Below, piece by piece: positions 8,600-17,014 of a stretch of DNA of 39,416 bases (positions are counted from its first letter, which is position 1; each line of letters begins with the position of its first letter). This DNA comes from Limnohabitans planktonicus II-D5 (GTDB lineage: Bacteria; Pseudomonadota; Gammaproteobacteria; Burkholderiales; Burkholderiaceae_C). A program made the position numbers and the translations under genes. Location: contig NZ_LFYT02000034.1 in assembly GCF_001270065.2 (NCBI RefSeq), forward strand, positions 1 to 39,416. Direction: 5' to 3'. The notes under the pieces were generated by a model. The model did not search any database and was not told where the DNA came from. It saw nothing but the letters and a program-made list of their open reading frames with translations.

Positions 8600-9511
8600 G
8601 TGAACTCAGCGTCACGTCCAAGTCCCGAGATGGATCGCTTCGTTCCTCGAGATGACGACAAGGCCGACACCGACGGACCTGTCAACATGCCGAGCGAAGT
8701 GCGGCAATCCATGGCTGTTGTGGCCAACCCAGGTGTCCCAGACATTGACTGGGCTGCCCCCTGGCTGGCCGACTGGTGCCTTGTGGGCGAGCCCATTGCG
8801 CAGCGGGTGGTGGCGGGCTGCCTGCAAGCGCAAGCCTTGACCGAGGCGGGGCTGGCACCGGTGGCCTTTGTGCCGCAAACCGAGCTGCCTGAAGGCCAGG
8901 CTTACGAAGACTTCATCTTTGCCAAGGGCCAAGTGCCGACCCGCGAGGGCTTGCACGACTTTTTCAACGCCCTGTGCTGGATGCATTTCCCGCTGGCCAA
9001 ACGCCAACTCAACCGCATTCAGGCGACCGAAATCGCCCGCCAAGGTGTGGGCCAGGTGCGCGGGCCAGTGCGCGATGCGGCCACCGTGTTCGATGAAAAC
9101 GCGCTGCTGATCCAGCCTTCAGATGCGTTGTGGGCGGCCCTGACCGAGCACCGTTGGCAGGACGCCCTGCTTGGCCTGCGCCACGAGTGGACTCACACCC
9201 GCCTGTGGGCTTTTGGTCATGCGGCGCTGGAAAAGCTGGTGCAACCCTACAAGTCGATCACGGTGCACCTGTGGCGCGTGCCGCAAACTGTGGCCCCGGC
9301 AGACATCGACATCTGGCTGGCGCAGGACCTCTCGCCCGAGAAACTGGCCACCAAGCCCTTCAGTCCTTTGCCCGTGCTGGGCGTGCCGGGCTGGTGGTCT
9401 GCCAACGCGGCACCTGCCTTTTATGACGATGCCGAGGTCTTTCGGCCCCGACGTGTGCGGGTGCCGGTCAAAAAACCGTACGCCAATGCGGACATCGTGC
9501 CCTCCGCTTGA
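8600..9511 (+). CDS. DUF3025 family protein
   Basis: Protein of up to 303 aa with no signal peptide or membrane helix. It resembles the DUF3025 family common in Burkholderiales, whose function is unknown. Recognisable segments are DWAAPWLADW near the start, the FFNALCWMHFPLAKRQLN block, and LRHEWTHTRLWAFGHAALEKL. The GTG at 8600 abuts the pyrC stop. ATG codons at 8630, 8687 and 8711 are alternatives, and the first 40 residues look poorly conserved in composition, so the true start could be internal. Tight linkage to pyrC suggests co-expression but does not reveal a role. Confidence 0.8.
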   Translation: MNSASRPSPEMDRFVPRDDDKADTDGPVNMPSEVRQSMAVVANPGVPDIDWAAPWLADWCLVGEPIAQRVVAGCLQAQALTEAGLAPVAFVPQTELPEGQAYEDFIFAKGQVPTREGLHDFFNALCWMHFPLAKRQLNRIQATEIARQGVGQVRGPVRDAATVFDENALLIQPSDALWAALTEHRWQDALLGLRHEWTHTRLWAFGHAALEKLVQPYKSITVHLWRVPQTVAPADIDIWLAQDLSPEKLATKPFSPLPVLGVPGWWSANAAPAFYDDAEVFRPRRVRVPVKKPYANADIVPSA

Positions 9512-9580
9512 TTTTGATGGGCCAGCCCCTACCATTCGACTCCACGCGTCCGCGTGTTCCGGACTGAAAGTGAAAACATC

Positions 9581-10456
9581 ATGAAACGTATTTTTCTGTT
9601 TGCATTGACCAACATTGCGGTGGTGTTGGTGCTGGGCATTGTGGCCAGCTTGCTGGGCGTCAACCGCTTCCTGACCGCCAACGGCCTCAACCTGGGGGCG
9701 CTTTTGGGCTACGCCCTGATCATGGGTTTTGGTGGTGCCATCATTTCCTTGCTCATCAGCAAGCCCATGGCCAAATGGACTTCGGGCGTGAAAGTCATCG
9801 CTGAGCCTGCCAACGCGGACGAAGCCTGGATCGTCGACACCGTGCGCAAATTTGCCGACAAGGCCGGCATCGGCATGCCCGAAGTGGGCATTTTTGAAGG
9901 CGATCCCAACGCTTTTGCCACCGGTGCCTTCCGCGACTCGGCCTTGGTCGCCGTGTCGACCGGCTTGTTGCAAAACATGACGCACGAAGAAATTGAAGCC
10001 GTCATCGGTCACGAAGTGGCCCACATCGCCAACGGCGACATGGTCACCATGACCCTGATCCAGGGTGTCATGAACACCTTTGTGGTGTTCATCTCGCGGG
10101 TGGTCGGTTACGCGGTGGACAGCTTCTTGCGCAAGGGCGACAGCGAAAACACAGGCCCCGGCATCGGCTACTACGTGACCACCATCGTGATGGACATCGT
10201 CCTGGGCTTTGCCGCTGCCATCATCGTGGCCTGGTTCAGTCGGCACCGTGAATTTCGCGCCGATGCCGGTGCCGCCCAACTCATGGGCCGCAAGCAACCC
10301 ATGATCAACGCCCTGGCCCGTCTGGGTGGCGTGCACACCGCCGAATTGCCCAAGAGCGTGGCCGCCATGGGCATTGCCGGGGGCATCGGCCAGCTGTTCA
10401 GCACCCACCCACCCATTGAAGAGCGCATCGCCGCGCTGCAAAACAGCCCCAACTGA
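9581..10456 (+). CDS. htpX: Membrane zinc protease HtpX
   Basis: Integral-membrane M48 metalloprotease that removes misfolded membrane proteins. Length is 291 aa from ATG 9581. It opens with MKRIFLFALTNIAVV and two N-terminal hydrophobic segments. The zinc motif HEVAH lies at residues 144-148, two more hydrophobic segments follow, and FRADAGAAQL supplies the third ligand region. The C-terminus STHPPIEERIAAL is diagnostic. The start is chosen on family match. Array C begins 8 bp after the stop codon. Confidence 0.96.
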   Translation: MKRIFLFALTNIAVVLVLGIVASLLGVNRFLTANGLNLGALLGYALIMGFGGAIISLLISKPMAKWTSGVKVIAEPANADEAWIVDTVRKFADKAGIGMPEVGIFEGDPNAFATGAFRDSALVAVSTGLLQNMTHEEIEAVIGHEVAHIANGDMVTMTLIQGVMNTFVVFISRVVGYAVDSFLRKGDSENTGPGIGYYVTTIVMDIVLGFAAAIIVAWFSRHREFRADAGAAQLMGRKQPMINALARLGGVHTAELPKSVAAMGIAGGIGQLFSTHPPIEERIAALQNSPN

Positions 10457-10463
10457 GGATCTT

Positions 10464-11058
10464 GCAGGTCGGCGGTCGCAGACCCCGACATCGGCCTGAT
10501 TCACCCACAACGCCCACTTCGACCACGCCGGTGCCCCGGCAATTGCCGACTCTTCGAGTACCGACCTACGGGTTGGACGCGCTGGATCGTTCATCCTCGG
10601 ACGCGGCGCGGGCCGAGCAAAAGTTGGATGCACCCGATCGGTCATCCTCGGACACTGCTCGGGTCGACTTGCGGAGCCTTGTAGGTCGGCGGTCGAAGAC
10701 CCCGACATCGGCCTGATTCACCCACAACGCCCACTTTGACCACGCCGGTGCCCCGGCAATTGTCGGACTCTTCGAGTACCGACCTACGGGTTGGACGCGC
10801 TGGATCGTTAATCCTCGGATGCGGCGCGGGCCGAGCAAAAGTTGGGTGCACCCGATCGGTCATCCTCGGACACTGCTCGGGTCGACTTGCGGAGCCTTGT
10901 AGGTCGGCGGTCGAAGACCCCGACATCGGCCTGATTCACCCACAACGCCCACTTTGACCACGCCGGTGCCCCGGCAATTGTCGGACTCTTCGAGTACCGA
11001 CCTACGGGTTGGACGCGCTGGATCGTTAATCCTCGGACTCTGCGAGTACCGACCTGCG
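10464..11058. repeat. Array C: GTAG-hairpin array with 218-bp units
   Basis: Copies of the GGTC/GACC hairpin begin at 10464, 10681 and 10899 (period 217-218 bp). Each is followed by an ACTC/GAGT hairpin after a linker of about 55 nt, and the units are joined by a spacer of about 110 nt that differs from those of arrays A and B. The final ACTC/GAGT hairpin ends near 11058 and runs into a GAGA...TCTC module also found at the end of array B. The 180 bp from 11059 to the next gene show no other feature. Confidence 0.92.
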
Positions 11059-11238
11059 AGATCACCTTTCTCACAGATTTCAAACTCAGCGTGCCGGATC
11101 AATGAGAGCGGCGCACCCGTTGCGATAGCCGCTGCAGTGAGCATCGATTCACCCCGGGATTGGTAACCGAAGTGACTGTCGTTTTCGGGGCCATCCCTAT
11201 GATGAAGCGGTGATTCACCTTCTTAATTGTGGGCTTGC

Positions 11239-12189
11239 ATGAAACCGCGCAAGTCTTTCTTGACTCCCCCTCGTCAACTGTCTGTGTTGCGACGACGCAG
11301 TTTGCGCACCATGGCCGCTTGGCCTGCGGCCGTGCGGGGCATGGTGTGGATGGTGTTGGGCGGGGTGTTGTTTTCGGTGATGAACGCCCTGTCCCGGCAA
11401 CTGAGCCTTCAGCTCGATGACCAGCTGGTGCTTTTTTTGCGTTACTTGTTTGGCCTGCTGGTGATCTTGCCCTGGGTGTTTCGCCAAGGCTGGCGCAGCT
11501 ACAAACCCGTCAACATGGTCGGGCAGTTCTGGCGTGGGGGTGTGCACACCCTTGGCTGTGTGTTGTGGTTTGCCGCCTTGCCGCACATGCCCCTGGCGGA
11601 CACCACCGCCATTGGTTTTACCGGGCCGATTTTCATCATGCTGGGGGCCGCCTGGTTTTTGGGGGAGCCCATGCGCCAGGACCGCTGGATCGCGGCCTTC
11701 ATCGGCTTTGCCGGGGTCATGGTGGTGGTCTTGCCCAAAATGTCGGGCGACGGTGGTTGGTTCAACCTGGTCATGCTGGCCTCTTCGCCGGTGTTTGCCG
11801 CATCGTTTCTGATCACCAAAGCCCTCACGCGCTACGAGAAACCCGGCGTGATTGTGCTGTGGCAAGCCCTGACGGTCACCCTGCTCAGCTCGCCCATGGC
11901 CTGGTTTCATTGGCAAATGCCCACGCCCTTGCAATGGCTGGCTTTTGCCGCCACGGGCGTGTTGGGCACGGTGGCCCACTATTGCCTGACACGGGCCTTT
12001 GCCTTGTCGGACATTTCGGCCACCCAGTCCTTGCGTTTTCTGGACCTGGTCTGGGCGTCCTTGCTGGGTTGGCTGATTTTTGGCGATGTACCCAGCCGGT
12101 CGACCTGGCTGGGGGCTTTTGTGATTTTGTGGGCCACGGTGTGGATTGCCCGGCGCGAAAGCAGGAGAAGGATCACCGTACCCGATTGA
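11239..12189 (+). CDS. EamA/DMT-superfamily transporter
   Basis: Inner-membrane protein of about 316 aa with ten hydrophobic segments in two homologous halves, the layout of EamA-type drug/metabolite transporters. The first half begins MVWMVLGGVLFSVMNALSRQL and contains the conserved glycine-rich turn DTTAIGFTGPIF. The second half has AHYCLTRAFALSD and LDLVWASLLGWLIFGD. ATG 11239 is preferred over an upstream TTG. The substrate cannot be read from sequence; relatives export metabolites or amino acids. The ABC gene set follows after 36 bp with its own ribosome site and might share its transcript. Confidence 0.88.
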   Translation: MKPRKSFLTPPRQLSVLRRRSLRTMAAWPAAVRGMVWMVLGGVLFSVMNALSRQLSLQLDDQLVLFLRYLFGLLVILPWVFRQGWRSYKPVNMVGQFWRGGVHTLGCVLWFAALPHMPLADTTAIGFTGPIFIMLGAAWFLGEPMRQDRWIAAFIGFAGVMVVVLPKMSGDGGWFNLVMLASSPVFAASFLITKALTRYEKPGVIVLWQALTVTLLSSPMAWFHWQMPTPLQWLAFAATGVLGTVAHYCLTRAFALSDISATQSLRFLDLVWASLLGWLIFGDVPSRSTWLGAFVILWATVWIARRESRRRITVPD

Positions 12190-12225
12190 CGGGGTATATT
12201 GCCGCCTCTATGGAGGGAGGGTGTT

Positions 12226-12915
12226 GTGATCGAGATTGAGCCATTGCGTTACACATGGACCCCGGGGGGGTCTGACACCCTGACGCTGGGGCGCTTGCAG
12301 GTGAACCCCGGACAAACCGTTTTCCTGCATGGCCCCAGTGGCTGCGGCAAAAGCACCCTGCTGGGCCTTTTGGCGGGTGTGTTGTCTCCCCGCCAAGGGC
12401 GAATCTCTTTGCTGGGACAAGACTGGGCCTCGCTGAAAGCCGGCCAGCGCGACGCCTTTCGGGCCGACCATGTGGGCGTGATGTTTCAGCAGTTCAATTT
12501 GCTGCCGTTCTTAAGCGTGCTGGACAACGTCACCCTGCCTTGCCGCTTTTCCAATCTGCGGCGTTCTCGCTGCCAGGCCAGCGGTGGCCCCGAGGCCACG
12601 GCCCAAAGCTGGTTGCAGCGCATGGGCTTGCCCGAGCAGCTGTGGAGCCGCCGCGCCGACGCCTTGTCAGTGGGCCAGCAGCAGCGCGTGGCCGCCGCCC
12701 GCGCCCTGATGGGCCAGCCCGAATTGATCCTGGCCGACGAGCCCACTTCGGCGCTCGACGCCGCCTTGCGCTTGGGGTTCATGGACTTGTTGTTGCAGGC
12801 CGCACGCGAGGCGGGCAGCACCTTGGTGTGCGTGAGCCACGACGAGCAGCAAGCCATGCGCTTTGATGTGCAATGGTCCTTGCCCGCCTTGCAACAAGCA
12901 GGGGTAAGCGCATGA
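12226..12915 (+). CDS. ABC transporter ATP-binding protein (zinc-starvation cluster type)
   Basis: Cytoplasmic ATPase of the LolD/MacB-like family, 229 aa. Walker A GPSGCGKS lies at residues 36-43, the Q-loop reads VMFQQFNLLPFLSVLDN, the signature is LSVGQQQR, and Walker B is LILADEPTSALD with VSHDEQ as switch. GTG 12226 is chosen because a strong GGAGGGAGG ribosome site (12212-12220) lies just upstream. It overlaps the permease by four bases (ATGA). The ATPase, FtsX-like permease and DUF3299 protein together match the order of Pseudomonas aeruginosa PA4064-PA4066, a zinc-limitation cluster (from memory). No Zur-box palindrome is recognisable upstream. Confidence 0.88.
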   Translation: MIEIEPLRYTWTPGGSDTLTLGRLQVNPGQTVFLHGPSGCGKSTLLGLLAGVLSPRQGRISLLGQDWASLKAGQRDAFRADHVGVMFQQFNLLPFLSVLDNVTLPCRFSNLRRSRCQASGGPEATAQSWLQRMGLPEQLWSRRADALSVGQQQRVAAARALMGQPELILADEPTSALDAALRLGFMDLLLQAAREAGSTLVCVSHDEQQAMRFDVQWSLPALQQAGVSA

Positions 12916-14213
12916 ACAGCCTGCTCAACATCGCCCGGCAAAGCGCCTGGAACCGCCGCAGCACGCTCGTGTGGGTGGTGGTGTCGCTGGCGCTGGCCAC
13001 CGCCTTGTTGTGGACGCTCGAGCGTTTACGCCACGACATCCGCCACAGTTTTTCACAATCAGTCAGCGGCGTCGATTTGATTGTGGGCGCGCGCAGCAGC
13101 CCGGTGCAGCTGATGCTGTTTTCGGTGTTCCACATCGGCAGCGTGCCGCAAAGCATGAGCATGGACAGCGTGCACAAACTGGCGCAGCACCGCTCGGTGT
13201 CCTGGGTGGTGCCCTTGAGTCTGGGCGACTCGCACCGGGGCTTTCCGGTGCTGGGCACAACGCCTGCATACTTTCAGCACTTTGCCTATGGCGACAAACA
13301 GCCGCTGGTTTTGCAACAAGGCGCGGTGTTTGCAGACACGCTCGATGGTTTGTACGAGGCGGTGATCGGGGCCGAGGTGGCCCGCAAGATGGGTTATGGC
13401 CTGGGCCAAAGCATCACGCTGGGCCATGGACTGCATGACCATGATCATGATCACGAAGCTGAAGGCAACAAAGAAGATGAACACGCCGACAAGCCCTTCA
13501 AGGTGGTCGGCATTCTGGCCCCCACGGGCACCCCGGTGGACCGCACGGTGCATGTGAGCCTGCAAGCACTGGAAGCCCTGCACCTGGGCTGGGTGGCGGG
13601 CACCCCCATGCCGGGCGGACACATCCCGGCCGATCAGGCCCGTAAATTCAACCTGCAGCCCGAAGAAGTCACCGCCGCCCTGGTGGGGCTGAAAAGCCGG
13701 GCAGCGGTGTTCAATGTGCAGCGCTTTGTGAACCTGTACGAAGACGAAGCGCTGATGGGCGTGATGCCCGGCGTGGCGCTGGGTGAGCTGTGGTCGGTGC
13801 TGGGCCTGGGCGAAAACGCCTTGCTGGCCGTGTCGGCCTTGGTGGCTTTGGTGAGTGTGGTCTCGCTCATGGCTGTGGTGCTGGCGGGCCTGAACGAGCG
13901 CCGCCGCGAACTGGCCGTGCTGCGCGCCGTGGGGGCAGGACCCCGCCATGTGCTGGGCCTGCTCACATTAGAGGGGCTGTGGGTCACCTGCGCCGGGGTG
14001 TTGTTGGGTGTGCTGCTGGCCTATGCAAGCATGGCCTTGGCCACGCCCTGGCTGCAGCAGTCGCTGGGCATTCGTTTGCAACTGGCCGCGCCTTTGCCCA
14101 CGCAGCTGGCTTTGGCGGGGTGCGTTTTGTTGGCCGGATGGTTGGCCAGTTTGGGGCCCGCCTGGCGGGCCTACCGCATGTCCCTGGCCGATGGCCTGTC
14201 GCCACGCGTGTGA
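12912..14213 (+). CDS. FtsX/MacB-type ABC permease with His-rich loop
   Basis: Membrane component, 433 aa. One N-terminal helix (about residues 18-36) is followed by a large extracytoplasmic domain and three C-terminal helices, the FtsX topology. NERRRELAVLRAVGAGPRHV is the typical cytoplasmic coupling stretch between the first two C-terminal helices. Residues 172-191 are rich in His, Asp and Glu (HDHDHDHE then EDEHADK), a likely divalent-metal binding loop in the periplasmic domain. The start ATG overlaps the ATPase stop. The His-rich loop and the DUF3299 neighbour support a metal (probably zinc) related role. Whether it imports metal or moves a metal-bound lipoprotein is unknown. Confidence 0.88.
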   Translation: MNSLLNIARQSAWNRRSTLVWVVVSLALATALLWTLERLRHDIRHSFSQSVSGVDLIVGARSSPVQLMLFSVFHIGSVPQSMSMDSVHKLAQHRSVSWVVPLSLGDSHRGFPVLGTTPAYFQHFAYGDKQPLVLQQGAVFADTLDGLYEAVIGAEVARKMGYGLGQSITLGHGLHDHDHDHEAEGNKEDEHADKPFKVVGILAPTGTPVDRTVHVSLQALEALHLGWVAGTPMPGGHIPADQARKFNLQPEEVTAALVGLKSRAAVFNVQRFVNLYEDEALMGVMPGVALGELWSVLGLGENALLAVSALVALVSVVSLMAVVLAGLNERRRELAVLRAVGAGPRHVLGLLTLEGLWVTCAGVLLGVLLAYASMALATPWLQQSLGIRLQLAAPLPTQLALAGCVLLAGWLASLGPAWRAYRMSLADGLSPRV

Positions 14214-14242
14214 GTCCTGCCCGCCAGAATCGTGTTTTTGCC

Positions 14243-14439
14243 GGTCGGCGGCTTTGGCCCCGACATGGAGCCTGCGCCGAAGCCAGCAATGTCGGAGCTG
14301 AAGCCACCGACCTACGGGGAAAGGTCTCTTGTAGGTCGGTACTCGCAGAGTCCGACGTCTGTGGGCTTGGGCGCTGAACTTGGTTCAACTTTGGCGGGAT
14401 TCAGCAGGCCCATGTCGGGGTCTTCGACCGCCGACCTAC
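14243..14439. repeat. GTAG-hairpin cluster inside the ABC/DUF3299 gene set
   Basis: Four hairpins of the family lie between the permease and the DUF3299 gene. Two carry the GGCT/AGCC-like or AGCT-like inner stem (14243-14263 and around 14289-14313), one the ACTC/GAGT stem (near 14331-14356), and one the GGTC/GACC stem (ending 14439). The rest of the interval to 14563 shows only the downstream gene's ribosome site. Confidence 0.88.
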
Positions 14440-14563
14440 AACACCATTGAGCATTGAACACGTCACGGGGTCGGATCATTCGCTGAAAAAAACCAAGCCC
14501 TTGAGCCAGCTTGCACTCGTTCAAGAGACCCAACTGGCTTACAGTTCTCGCATGGGAGTCCAC

Positions 14564-15187
14564 ATGAAAAAGACCTTTGTTTTTCAACACACCGCGCTGC
14601 TGGCAAGCCTGCTGCTGGCGGGCTCTGTCTTGGCGCAAAGCGTGCGGGATACCGTGCGCGACATGGTGCCGCAAGTCCAGCCGTCTTTGTCGGCCGGGCC
14701 AGCCCCACAAGGCGCCAGTACACCCGGTCCGACCCGAACCATTGGCTGGGAGCAGCTCATTCCGGCCGGCTGGGACCCCTACAAAGACCTCAAAGCCTTG
14801 AACCTGCAAGGCCTGAAAGACAACGATCCGAGGGCGGATGAGGCGCTGAAAAAAATGCGCCAAATGTGGGACAACGCCCCCATCAACCCCTTGATCCTCG
14901 GGCAGAACGTGCGTTTGCCCGGGTTTCTCGTCCCGCTGGAAGACTTGCCTGAGGGCATCAAGGAATTTTTGCTGGTGCCGTACTTTGGCGCTTGCGTGCA
15001 CTCGCCACCACCGCCCGCCAACCAGATCGTGCATGTGAAATTGGACAAAGCCGTCAAGCGCTTTCGCAGCATGGACACCGTCTGGGTCTCCGGCACCTTG
15101 AGCGCCACCAAAACCGATTCCCACATGGGCGTGTCCAGCTACCGTATCGACGCGAAGTTGGTTGAGCCCTATACCGAGAAAAGGTAA
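14564..15187 (+). CDS. DUF3299 domain exported protein
   Basis: Exported protein of 207 aa. The Sec signal peptide covers about residues 1-24 (AGSVLAQ end). The mature part contains GWEQLIPAGWDP near 60-72 and the block LPGFLVPLEDLPEGIKEFLL, followed by YFGACVHSPPPPANQ (about 140-154). This Cys-His-Pro-rich motif is the hallmark of DUF3299. ATG 14564 is chosen for its GGGAG site 5 nt upstream. In Pseudomonas the family lies in the zinc-starvation operon with the two ABC subunits, so a periplasmic metal-handling partner role is plausible. The usual DUF2796 His-rich companion is not present in this window. Confidence 0.86.
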   Translation: MKKTFVFQHTALLASLLLAGSVLAQSVRDTVRDMVPQVQPSLSAGPAPQGASTPGPTRTIGWEQLIPAGWDPYKDLKALNLQGLKDNDPRADEALKKMRQMWDNAPINPLILGQNVRLPGFLVPLEDLPEGIKEFLLVPYFGACVHSPPPPANQIVHVKLDKAVKRFRSMDTVWVSGTLSATKTDSHMGVSSYRIDAKLVEPYTEKR

Positions 15188-15336
15188 ACAGCGGGCCTTC
15201 TCCTTTTGGGCGTGGCACCCCTGCCGTGATAGCCCCCGCACAGTCTCCCCGCAAGGCCTCCATCCGCGAACGGCTATGCTCGACGCTGTTGCCATAGCCC
15301 ATGGCCCAAAGCGTTCAAACTGAACTGGAGCCCACG

Positions 15337-16233
15337 ATGCCCGTCACACTGGAAGGCCAACTGGTCGTTGCGATTTCTTCGCGGGCCTTGTTCGACTTTG
15401 AAGAAGAAAACCATGTCTTTGAGCAAGGCGACGACCGGGCCTACATGCAGCTGCAGCTCGATCGCCTGGAAGAACCTGCCAAACCTGGCGTGGCGTTTTC
15501 GCTGGTGCGCAAGCTGCTGGCCTTCAACGACGCCGATGCGCAGCGCGTCGAGGTGGTGATCCTTTCGCGCAACGACCCGGTCTCGGGCATGCGCGTGTTC
15601 CGCTCGGCCCAGCATTACGGCTTGCCCATTCAGCGCGGCAGCTTCACGCGGGGCCAGCCGCCTTGGCGTTACCTCAAGCCCCTGAACGCCAACTTGTTCC
15701 TGTCGGCCCACCTCTCGGATGTGCGTGCTGCGCTCGATGCGGGCGTGCCCGCAGCGCAGGTCTACCCCCATTCGGCCTTGGCCTCAGAAGCGCATCCGAA
15801 CGAAGTGCGCATTGCCTTTGACGGCGATGCGGTGCTGTTTTCCGACGAGGCTGAGCGCGTGTTTCAGGCCCAGGGCCTGTCGGCTTTTCAGCAGCATGAA
15901 CGCGACAAAGCCAGCCAGCCCTTGCTGGCCGGGCCTTTCAAACCCCTGCTTGCAGCCTTGCACCGCCTGCAGCAAGAGGGCACACCCGCCATGCGCATCC
16001 GCACCGCGCTGGTCACGGCCCGCAGTGCGCCCGCCCACGAACGCGCCATCCGCACCTTGATGAACTGGAACATCGAAGTCGATGAAGCCATGTTTCTGGG
16101 CGGCTTGCCCAAGGGCGAGTTCCTGCGCGAATTCGAGCCCGATTTCTTCTTCGACGACCAAACCGGCCACATCGAATCCGCCGCCAAGCACGTCCCGGCC
16201 GGGCACGTCGCTTCGGGTGTGTCCAATTCCTAG
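15337..16233 (+). CDS. Cytosolic 5'-nucleotidase family protein
   Basis: About 298 aa, similar to the 5'-nucleotidase family that includes animal cytosolic 5'-nucleotidase 1A, which dephosphorylates nucleoside monophosphates such as AMP. Supporting segments are LVVAISSRALFDFEEEN at the N-terminus, VVILSRNDPVSGMRVF in the first quarter, and FDGDAVLFSDE (about residues 161-171), a HAD-like aspartate motif. The C-terminal part includes LGGLPKGEFLREFEPDFFFDDQ. The start at 15337 has GGAG six bases upstream; ATG 15301 is an in-frame alternative without a ribosome site. No signal peptide. It ends about 50 bp before array E. Confidence 0.87.
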   Translation: MPVTLEGQLVVAISSRALFDFEEENHVFEQGDDRAYMQLQLDRLEEPAKPGVAFSLVRKLLAFNDADAQRVEVVILSRNDPVSGMRVFRSAQHYGLPIQRGSFTRGQPPWRYLKPLNANLFLSAHLSDVRAALDAGVPAAQVYPHSALASEAHPNEVRIAFDGDAVLFSDEAERVFQAQGLSAFQQHERDKASQPLLAGPFKPLLAALHRLQQEGTPAMRIRTALVTARSAPAHERAIRTLMNWNIEVDEAMFLGGLPKGEFLREFEPDFFFDDQTGHIESAAKHVPAGHVASGVSNS

Positions 16234-16281
16234 TTTGAAACGCGCCGTGTACGAGGATTACCGATTAGGCGCGTCCAAGCC

Positions 16282-16977
16282 GTAGGTCGGTACTCGAAGA
16301 GTCCGACATGGCTCCAGTCACCCCTGTCGCCCGCACAAGCGCAAATGCGCAACCCACCGCCTACGTCGGGGACTTCGACCGCCGACCTACAAAAAGACAC
16401 GCCTTGCCCGCCGTAGGTCGGTACTCGAAGAGTCCGACATGGCTCCAGTCACCCCTGTAGCCCGCACAGGCGCAAATGCGCAACCCACCGCCCACGTCGG
16501 GGTCTTCGACTGCCGACCTACAAAAAGACACGCCACGCCTTGCCCCCCCGTAGGTCGGTACTCGAAGAGTCCGACAATGGCTCCAGTCACCCCTGTCGCC
16601 CGCACAAGCGCAAATGCTCAACCCACCGCCCACGTCGGGGTCTTCGACCGCCGACCTACAAAAAGACACGCCACGCCTTGTCCCCCGTAGGTCGGTACTC
16701 GAAGAGTCCGACATGGCTCCAGTCACCCCTGTCGCCCGCACAAGCGCAAATGCGCAACCCACCGCCTACGTCGGGGACTTCGACCGCCGACCTACAAAAA
16801 GACACGCCTTGCCCCCCGTAGGTCGGTACTCGAAGAGTCCGACAATTGCCGGGGCACCGGCGTGGTCGAAGTGGGTGTTGTGGGTGAATCAGGCAGACGT
16901 CGGGGTCTTCGACCGCCGACCTACAAAAAGACATGCCACGCCTTGCACCTCGTAGGTCGGTACTCGAAGAGTCCGAC
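16282..16977. repeat. Array E: GTAG-hairpin array with 131-137-bp units
   Basis: ACTC/GAGT hairpins in GTAG-first orientation begin at 16282, 16413, 16550, 16687, 16818 and 16952. Between them lie GGTC/GACC hairpins and a conserved spacer (ATGGCTCCAGTCACCCCTG onward) different from arrays A-C, except one unit near 16840-16900 that carries the array C linker inverted. The array fills the gap between convergent genes (5'-nucleotidase and gspF), a classic location for REP elements. No gene is visible in 16234-17014. Confidence 0.93.
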
Positions 16978-17014
16978 GATGGTCTGGTCAGGGTATGGCC
17001 TGTTTGCAGGCCCC

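Noticed and set aside
9119..10708. Minus-strand 529-codon frame opposite DUF3025 and htpX
   Set aside because: It runs through repeat array C and the antisense of two recognised genes; no domain is visible.
16282..16977. Rho-independent terminators for gspF and the 5'-nucleotidase gene
   Set aside because: The hairpins are repeat copies without T-runs. They may slow transcription but cannot be called intrinsic terminators from sequence.
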